Source: an uncultured Collinsella sp. (GTDB taxonomy: Bacteria; Actinomycetota; Coriobacteriia; Coriobacteriales; Coriobacteriaceae). From it: 64,000 nt of DNA. Under the pieces are notes generated by a model. That model was not told where the DNA came from, made no database searches, and saw only the letters and a list, made by a program, of their open reading frames with translations. Location: NCBI GenBank assembly GCA_900550195.1, contig URRB01000001.1, positions 124,001 through 188,000 on the forward strand, given 5' to 3'. Shown here piece by piece: positions 58,576 through 64,000 of the stretch. Each line of letters starts with the position of its first letter. Position 1 is the stretch's first letter. The position numbers and the translations under genes were made by a program.

Positions 58576-59418
58576 CTAACCCAGCAGCTTGTCGAGTGCC
58601 ACCGCGATGCCGTCTTCGTTGTTATTGGCGGTCACCATCTGGGCCACGGCCTTGACCTCATCGACGGCGTTACCCATGGCAACGCCCGTACCCGCCCACT
58701 CGATCATGGACTTGTCATTCTGGCCGTCGCCAAACGAAACGACCTCACTGGCATCGATACCCAGCTTGGGCAGAGCGCCCTGCAGCGCGCGGGCCTTATC
58801 GATACCGGGCGCCGTAAACTCAAAGTACCAATCGGCCGTGAACATGCCCGAAAGCGTCTCGGTAAAGGGCGCGTACATCTCCTCGTGATGCGCCTGCAGA
58901 TAGGCCGGATCGCCCGCGGTGAGCAGTTTGTCTACGGGGTAAGCATCCGCGACTTCATGAAGGCTCTCGACCTCGCGAATCTTAAGATCGCACGCGTCGC
59001 GCTCATACTTGACGATGTTCTTCTGCGAACCGTCCGGCAACGTGATCATGCAACGATACGAGTCCACGACATGCAGGTCGCGACCGAGCGAGATCATGGG
59101 AATCACGTCAAAGTTGCGCAGGTGGTCGAGCAGACGGTGCAGCTCGTCGACCGGCATAGCCTGGTCAAACAGCACCTCGTCGGTCTGAGCATCGACCACG
59201 TGCGCACCATTAAAAGCCACCAGCAGGCCATCGTGGTTCTGAAGATCGAGCTCCTGCGCCAGAGCATGAAGCCCCCATGCGGGACGGCCCGAAGCCAAGA
59301 TGAGCTTGATGCCCGACTCCTGCGCCGCGAGCAGCTTCTCGCGCGTGCGCGGGCTGATCACCTTCTGGTCGTTGGTGAGCGTACCGTCGATATCCATTGC
59401 GATGGCTTTAATTGCCAT
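58576..59418 (-). CDS. Cof-type HAD phosphatase
   Basis: A 280-aa HAD phosphatase of the Cof/IIB class. Motif I MDIDGTLTND, motif II LASGRPAWG, a large C2 cap (residues ~85-190), and motif IV VSFGDGQNDKSMIEWAGTGVAMGNA are complete. Relatives dephosphorylate sugar phosphates, FMN or PLP; substrate unknown. ATG preceded by AAGGAGGTACAT. Upstream of the second HAD gene with 23 nt and the terminator between them. Confidence 0.92.
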   Translation of the reverse strand: MAIKAIAMDIDGTLTNDQKVISPRTREKLLAAQESGIKLILASGRPAWGLHALAQELDLQNHDGLLVAFNGAHVVDAQTDEVLFDQAMPVDELHRLLDHLRNFDVIPMISLGRDLHVVDSYRCMITLPDGSQKNIVKYERDACDLKIREVESLHEVADAYPVDKLLTAGDPAYLQAHHEEMYAPFTETLSGMFTADWYFEFTAPGIDKARALQGALPKLGIDASEVVSFGDGQNDKSMIEWAGTGVAMGNAVDEVKAVAQMVTANNNEDGIAVALDKLLG

Positions 59419-59907
59419 ATGTACCTCCTTGCATCGTTTTTATCGCGCACTATCTTATCCGAGCCGGGGCACGTTCGCACAGCGCGCGTATGACGGTTGC
59501 AAAACCACCCCATTTGAAACAAAGGCAAAAAAGTACTTGCAAAGACGCGTTCCGACATATAAGTTGATAAAAGGCCGCCGTTGCGGTTTTAAGTAGATCG
59601 AGCATATGAAGTTTGAGTTTTAGCGTGTAAGAGAAGGAAGATCGGCAAAGTACAACCCCAAACGCAATGACAACTTAATGAGGTAACTGCCACATGTGAG
59701 GCACCCAGGGCATTGCTGTCTCGATTTTGAGCACGATGCCTTCCGCCTTGCATGGGCCGTTCCATCCCGCCCCTGCAGCAACTGCCTCACGGGCTCATTG
59801 AAAACCGCATAGCACCCCAACGTCAGCACATCACCCACGGCAAGCACATCACTCACGACAACCAACACATCAACAAACAGCACGAACATCAACCGATTGG
59901 AGAAGCT
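59419..59907 (+). promoter_or_regulatory. 489-bp intergenic stretch before the VirD4/ClpP unit
   Basis: No supported gene. A possible promoter TTGCAA (59537-59542) / TATAAG (59558-59563) has only 15 nt spacing. The final ~80 nt are C/A-rich, with three CACATCA units at about 59827, 59845 and 59866 and few possible stems. Such an unstructured leader, or a repeat array for a DNA-binding protein, are both possible. Confidence 0.35.
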
Positions 59908-60798
59908 ATGACAAACCACCACGCTGAAGACGGCGATAAGAAAAGCATTCTGGATGCCCGCATTGAGCGAGCATATGCAAACGAATATGACGCCGCCTTT
60001 GCCGCCGCGACCATCAAGAACTACGCGTCGCTACCGCTCGCGACGATCTTGGCCGATCACCCTCAACTGCTGAAGCGCTGCACAAAGATCATGGGCGACC
60101 CCGACATTCGCAAGCTGACAGACCCCTATGCCCCAAAACGCGACAACGATTCGCACATTCTTACCGTAGGCTGCCTAGCCCATATGCTTACGGCGCTCGA
60201 CACGAAACTCAAGCTCGAATGGGAACCCGACGAGCGTCATGAACTCGAAAGCAAGCGGAACACCCTGCGCACCGCACTGCTCCTTCCGTTGGACGGCCTC
60301 AAGCGCTGCAACGTCGAGCTCAATTCACAGGCGCGGCAAAAGCCCGGGACCACGGGGCAGAAAACTCCTAGACCCCATGTGGCCATCGTCGACCGCAACC
60401 GATATAACCGCATGACCGCGCACTTTTCTGCCGAGGGAGCAGCCATAAGGACGCTGATCGACCTGCTGTGCCTCCTGAGCATCAACGAACTATTTGAGGG
60501 CTATCTCGCCCTTGTTCCCGCGACGGCACCCAAGTCGGTAGCAAAGATCATCGAGACCTGCAGACGCCAGTTTGAGCGCCATCGCAATGGCAGCGAGATG
60601 AACGCCAGCATCGCGCAGTACTACGCGGCTCATTACAAAAATGACGGATGTGCCCCTATCGAGCATCAGCTGCGGCTCGCCTACACCACGCCCGTCGCAA
60701 CGCTCCATCGCTTTGGAGCCCTTGGCGCTTGCGAGCCGCACGAACAGGCAGCCTGCCCCACAACCGAGCTCGATCTCAGGCTCGGACGAACCCTGTAG
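59908..60798 (+). CDS. Hypothetical protein of the VirD4/ClpP unit
   Basis: A soluble 296-aa protein, not recognised. Mostly helical by composition; blocks include AAFAAATIKNYASLPLATILADHPQLL in part, CLAHMLTALDTKLKLEWEPDERHELE and LLCLLSINELFEGYLALV. No signal peptide or catalytic motif. ATG at 59908 follows TTGGAGAAGCT. It precedes the ClpP-like gene by 63 nt on the same strand and likely belongs to one operon. Confidence 0.6.
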   Translation: MTNHHAEDGDKKSILDARIERAYANEYDAAFAAATIKNYASLPLATILADHPQLLKRCTKIMGDPDIRKLTDPYAPKRDNDSHILTVGCLAHMLTALDTKLKLEWEPDERHELESKRNTLRTALLLPLDGLKRCNVELNSQARQKPGTTGQKTPRPHVAIVDRNRYNRMTAHFSAEGAAIRTLIDLLCLLSINELFEGYLALVPATAPKSVAKIIETCRRQFERHRNGSEMNASIAQYYAAHYKNDGCAPIEHQLRLAYTTPVATLHRFGALGACEPHEQAACPTTELDLRLGRTL

Positions 60799-60861
60799 CC
60801 CGCCAGCCCCTCCGCGGGCAACAATCCTATTCCACAACACAACCAACAGAAAGGAGTCCTC

Positions 60862-61479
60862 ATGGACACCAATCATTCCCCCATCATCAGCCCCCTCACC
60901 ATGCGTGAATCCGCCCGAGGTATCACGCTCACCAGCATTTACGATGAGATGCTCGCCCGTCGCGAGCTCTCCGTCATGGGAAACATCGAAACCCCGATGG
61001 CCCACGACCTATGCCAGCAGATTCGTCTGCTCGATGCCACCGACCCCAGCCGCCCCATCACCATATTTGTCGCCAGCGCCGGCGGAAGCGTGCGATCGGG
61101 TCTTGCGATCTATGACGCCATGCGCCTCGCATCGTGCCCCATCCGCACCGTCTGCCTGGAATTCGCCGCGTCCATGGGCGCCGTGATCTTTATGGGCGGC
61201 GACGATCGCCGTATGGCGCCCCATGCAGAGCTCATGATTCATGACCCGCTGATCCCCCAGGGGGCAGGCGGCTCGGCACTTGCGTTGCAGGAAACCAGCC
61301 GGCGTCTCATGCAGACCCGCAAGACCCTCACGCAAATCCTCTCGGACCGCAGCGGCCTCACGCCCAAGCGCATCCAGTCCCTCACTGCAAAAGACACCTA
61401 CCTTTCGGCCGAGCGCGCCGTCGAGCTCGGCTTTGCCCACGAAATTCTCTCGACCACCAAGGAGGTCGCCCATGTCTAA
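60862..61479 (+). CDS. ClpP-like serine protease
   Basis: A 205-aa ClpP-fold protein. The triad is visible: Ser104 in FAASMGAVIF, His127 in ELMIHDPL and Asp178 in TAKDTYLS. The oxyanion glycine stretch ASAGGSVRSG is present. It diverges from housekeeping ClpP, and no Clp ATPase gene is adjacent; instead the next gene, overlapping by 8 nt, encodes a VirD4-like ATPase. Similar ClpP-like enzymes in phages and plasmids process structural or transfer proteins. ATG follows AAAGGAGTCCTC. Confidence 0.87.
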   Translation: MDTNHSPIISPLTMRESARGITLTSIYDEMLARRELSVMGNIETPMAHDLCQQIRLLDATDPSRPITIFVASAGGSVRSGLAIYDAMRLASCPIRTVCLEFAASMGAVIFMGGDDRRMAPHAELMIHDPLIPQGAGGSALALQETSRRLMQTRKTLTQILSDRSGLTPKRIQSLTAKDTYLSAERAVELGFAHEILSTTKEVAHV

Positions 61480-62776
61480 CCTCGCCAGCCGCCTCGCCGC
61501 ATCTGAGTCCGCATCGTCCACCATCCTCGCCAAGGATCGAACGCTCTCCTGCGACACCCGCCAAACGGGACTCAACAACAACGCACTTGTGATCGGCCCC
61601 TCGGGAGCCGGCAAGACCCGAAACGTCCTCAAGCCCAACCTGCTGCAAATGAACGCAAGCTACATCGTGCTCGACACCAAAGGCACGCTCTGTCGCGAAG
61701 TGGGACCCGTGCTGGCAGCCCACGGTTACCGCGTGCAATGCCTCAACTTCGCCGACCTCAACACCGTCCCGGCCCTTGCGCCCGGCATCGAGCGCTGCGG
61801 CTACAACCCCCTGAGGCACATTCGCCGCAAGGCGGACGGCAGGCCCAACCAGCAGGACATCCTCTCGGTGGCAAAGGCCATCTGCCCCATCGAGGACAAC
61901 AACCAGCCTTTTTGGGATCATGCGGCGGCAAACCTGCTGTCGTGTCTTATCGCCTACGTCACCGAACAGCTACCCGCCGACGAGCAGACGATCAACTCGG
62001 TCATCAAGCTGATCGAGCACCTGCAGGACGGTGCCACGGGTCGATTGTTTGACGACCTGATCACGACCGACCCCCAAAGCTATGCCCTCTCGCTATGGCG
62101 GCGCTACGCCATTACGCAAAATGCCGAGCGCATGCACGCGAGCATCGTCGGCATCCTTGCCGAAAAGGTCATGTGTCTGGGATTCGACGGTGCGGCACAG
62201 CTCTATCGTGAGTGCCATCAGGTGAACTTCGCTTCCATGGGACACACCCCCTGCGTCCTGTTTGTAACCGTGAGCGATATTGACCGCAATCTCGATCCGC
62301 TGACCGGCCTCTTTATTTCGCAGGCGTTTATGGGCCTCATTCGTGAGGCCGATAGGCAGCCCGACGGCAGCCTGCCCGTGCCCGTGCGCTTTATGCTCGA
62401 TGACTTCGCAAATCTACAGATCTCCCAGATCGACAACGTGCTCTCGATTATCCGAAGCCGCAACATCTGGGCAACGCTGCTATTGCAGTCGACCAATCAG
62501 CTCGATGCGCTCTATGGCGAGGCACGCGCACGCTCCATCATGGGCAACTGCGACACGCATCTGGTGCTGGCGTTCCAGGATCCCGAGAGCGCCCGGGTGT
62601 TTTCCGAGCGCGCCGACGCACTGCCCAGCACGCTCATGGCGACGCCTATCGATCGCTCGTGGCTCTTTGTACGCGGTCGCACTCCCGAACAGGTCGAGAG
62701 CTTTAGGCTCGAAGACCATCCGCTCTACGGGGAGCTGCCCGAGGCGCAGCGAGGCCATGCGGAGGCCGAGATCTAG
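61472..62776 (+). CDS. Soluble VirD4/TraG-like ATPase
   Basis: A 434-aa P-loop ATPase of the type IV coupling protein superfamily. Walker A GPSGAGKTRN (residues 42-51), YIVLDTKGTL, the Walker B FMLDDFANL (Asp310-Asp311), and LLLQSTNQLDALYGE with the conserved Gln, then NCDTHLVLAFQDPESA. Typical VirD4 proteins have two N-terminal membrane helices; none is present here. No relaxase or other transfer gene is in the neighbourhood. ATG at 61472 overlaps the ClpP gene and follows AAGGAGGTCGCCC. Translational coupling suggests function with the protease. Confidence 0.88.
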   Translation: MSNLASRLAASESASSTILAKDRTLSCDTRQTGLNNNALVIGPSGAGKTRNVLKPNLLQMNASYIVLDTKGTLCREVGPVLAAHGYRVQCLNFADLNTVPALAPGIERCGYNPLRHIRRKADGRPNQQDILSVAKAICPIEDNNQPFWDHAAANLLSCLIAYVTEQLPADEQTINSVIKLIEHLQDGATGRLFDDLITTDPQSYALSLWRRYAITQNAERMHASIVGILAEKVMCLGFDGAAQLYRECHQVNFASMGHTPCVLFVTVSDIDRNLDPLTGLFISQAFMGLIREADRQPDGSLPVPVRFMLDDFANLQISQIDNVLSIIRSRNIWATLLLQSTNQLDALYGEARARSIMGNCDTHLVLAFQDPESARVFSERADALPSTLMATPIDRSWLFVRGRTPEQVESFRLEDHPLYGELPEAQRGHAEAEI

Positions 62777-62853
62777 GCGCAGGGTTCTCGCAGCGCGCGG
62801 CGCCCCGGCGATGTTCCACAAAGGCCGTGCGCCCCGGGACCACGGCAAAGCAA

Positions 62854-62885
62854 AGGGGCCCGCATCCGATAGGATACGGGCCCCT
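62854..62885. terminator. Bidirectional terminator between the VirD4 unit and pgi
   Basis: AGGGGCCCGCATCC (62854-62867) pairs with GGATACGGGCCCCT (62872-62885, one G-U). Confidence 0.85.
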
Positions 62886-62917
62886 GACTATAAGGCGCGA
62901 TGCGTTAACAGCAGCGA

Positions 62918-64000
62918 CTACTTGCGGTGAGCGCGGTAGAACTCGATGAGCGCTTGGGTCGAGGCGTCCTGTTCGGCCTTGGCAGCGTCGTCGTGGAAGG
63001 CAGGGGTGATCTGCTTGGCAAGCTGCTTGCCCAGCTCAACGCCCCACTGGTCGTAGGAGTCGATGCCCCAGACCGTACCCTCGACAAACACGATGTGCTC
63101 GTACAGGGCGATGAGCTCGCCGAGCGCGAACGGGCTCAGCGTGTCGCCGAAGATCGAGGTCGTCGGACGGTTGCCCTCAAAGCAGCGGGCCGGAACGATC
63201 TGCTCGGGCGTGCCCTCGGCGCGCACCTCGTCGGCCGTCTTGCCAAAGGCGAGCGCCTTGGTCTGAGCCAGGAAGTTGCCCAGGAACAGCTCGTGGACGT
63301 CCTGGCCGTTGTCGGTCGCGGGGTTGGCGGTGTTGGCAAAGGCGATGAAGTCGGCCGGAACCACCACGGTACCCTGGTGCAGCAGCTGATAGAAGGCGTG
63401 CTGGCCATTGGTGCCGGGCTCGCCCCAGAAGATCTCACCGGTGTCGGAGGTCACGGCGCTGCCGTCCCAGCGGACGTGCTTGCCGTTGGACTCCATGGTG
63501 AGCTGCTGCAGGTAGGCCGGGAAACGGTGCAGGTACTGGCTGTACGGCAGCACGGCATGGCTCTTGGAACCGAAGAAGTTGACGTACCAGACGTTGAGCA
63601 GGCCCATCAGCGCGACGGCGTTGCTCTCGAGCGGCGTGTTGCAGAAGTACTCGTCGATGGCATGGAAGCCCTCGAGGAACTGTTGGAAGCGCTCGGGGCC
63701 GAGCACGACGATCAGCGACAGACCCACGGCAGAATCGACGGAGTAACGGCCACCGACCCAGTTCCAGAAACCGAAGGCGTTGGCCGGGTCGATACCGAAG
63801 GCCTCGACCTTGTCGAGCGCGGTGGAGACGGCGACGAAGTGCTTGGTCACGGCCTCGGCGTTCTGCTCATCGGAGCCATCGATGGCACCCTGGGCCTTGA
63901 GCTGCTCGAGCATCCAGGTCTTGACCTCGCGGGCGTTGGTGAGGGTCTCGAGCGTGGTGAAGGTCTTGGAGACGATGATCACGAGCGTGGTCTCGGGGTC
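62918..64000 (-). CDS. pgi: Glucose-6-phosphate isomerase, N-terminus cut by window edge
   Basis: Interconverts glucose 6-phosphate and fructose 6-phosphate. About 360 C-terminal residues are visible of ~540. The SIS-domain blocks VSKTFTTLETLTNA, GFWNWVGGRYSVDSAVGLSL, GEPGTNGQHAFYQLLHQGT with the catalytic Glu/His, and the C-terminal YDQWGVELGKQLA signature with the catalytic Lys are all present. The 5' end lies beyond 64000. Confidence 0.96.
   Translation of the reverse strand, partial: DPETTLVIIVSKTFTTLETLTNAREVKTWMLEQLKAQGAIDGSDEQNAEAVTKHFVAVSTALDKVEAFGIDPANAFGFWNWVGGRYSVDSAVGLSLIVVLGPERFQQFLEGFHAIDEYFCNTPLESNAVALMGLLNVWYVNFFGSKSHAVLPYSQYLHRFPAYLQQLTMESNGKHVRWDGSAVTSDTGEIFWGEPGTNGQHAFYQLLHQGTVVVPADFIAFANTANPATDNGQDVHELFLGNFLAQTKALAFGKTADEVRAEGTPEQIVPARCFEGNRPTTSIFGDTLSPFALGELIALYEHIVFVEGTVWGIDSYDQWGVELGKQLAKQITPAFHDDAAKAEQDASTQALIEFYRAHRK

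Noticed and set aside
59821..59900. CACATCA repeats as a CRISPR array
   Set aside because: Units are 7 nt with 11-14 nt between, no repeat-spacer regularity, and no cas genes nearby.
59908..62776. Full conjugative element around the VirD4-like gene
   Set aside because: No relaxase, VirB4, integrase, replication gene or attachment repeats within reach; flanked directly by housekeeping HAD and pgi genes.

Overview
The window looks like a chromosomal segment of a GC-rich, Gram-positive gut anaerobe of the Coriobacteriia, most probably Collinsella or a close relative. This is an inference from gene content: Pta with two acetate kinases, lactate dehydrogenase, a lysine pathway of the acetylase type, ECF transport, an LPXTG-anchored C69 peptidase, and Amadori-product (fructoselysine) catabolism. 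Codon use is C/G-rich at third positions. Shine-Dalgarno sites are strong (AGGAGG-like) and intrinsic terminators are common between genes. I saw no rRNA, tRNA, CRISPR array or complete insertion sequence.

Layout. 1-4.8 kb: 5' part of glf, then pta facing two tandem ackA genes. 4.9-7.1 kb: an MFS transporter and a LysR regulator whose frame is broken at an ATTG tetranucleotide repeat. 7.1-12.4 kb: housekeeping genes (HIT, xseB-xseA, a membrane zinc peptidase, rnd, a lipid-kinase-like gene with a 30-aa membrane peptide gene). 12.7-14.6 kb: a sortase-anchored C69 dipeptidase. 14.7-18.4 kb: a tryptophan-attenuated ECF transporter. It comprises a leader peptide with three Trp codons, a terminator/antiterminator, an S component, a fused EcfA pair and EcfT. 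18.4-26.3 kb: Asp/Glu racemase with an ATP-grasp ligase, a MOSC protein, a secreted coiled-coil muralytic-like protein, a Ser/Thr kinase operon and a HigBA toxin-antitoxin pair. 26.4-31.9 kb: M20 amidohydrolase, lysine riboswitch, a fused lysA-dapA gene, dapB and dapH. 32-38.9 kb: nucleoid-associated protein, DUF2974 hydrolase, ldh, a class I/II aminotransferase and nadE. 39-43 kb: a distinctly AT-rich insert with a DUF2087 protein, an MFS exporter, a B12-type radical SAM enzyme and a 36-aa peptide, read here as a candidate peptide natural-product (RiPP-like) cluster. 43-50.6 kb: two cell-surface or hypothetical proteins, ettA, an SdpR/SdpI-like pair, tcdA and tatD. 50.65-50.88 kb: a 234-bp element with perfect 31-bp inverted ends. 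50.9-57.7 kb: a fructoselysine-type operon with its GntR regulator. 57.8-59.4 kb: two HAD phosphatases. 59.9-62.8 kb: a three-gene unit with a ClpP-like protease and a soluble VirD4/TraG-like ATPase. The window ends inside pgi.

How the parts connect. Pta, AckA, Ldh and Pgi belong to fermentative sugar metabolism. DapA, DapB, DapH and LysA, with a possible N-acetyl-DAP aminotransferase and M20 deacetylase elsewhere in the window, outline the acetylase route to DAP and lysine under a lysine riboswitch. Tryptophan uptake is apparently controlled by ribosome-mediated attenuation. The candidates most likely to be new are the radical SAM/peptide cluster, the Trp-attenuated ECF transporter, the VirD4-ClpP unit and a covarying ~100-nt hairpin repeat present twice.
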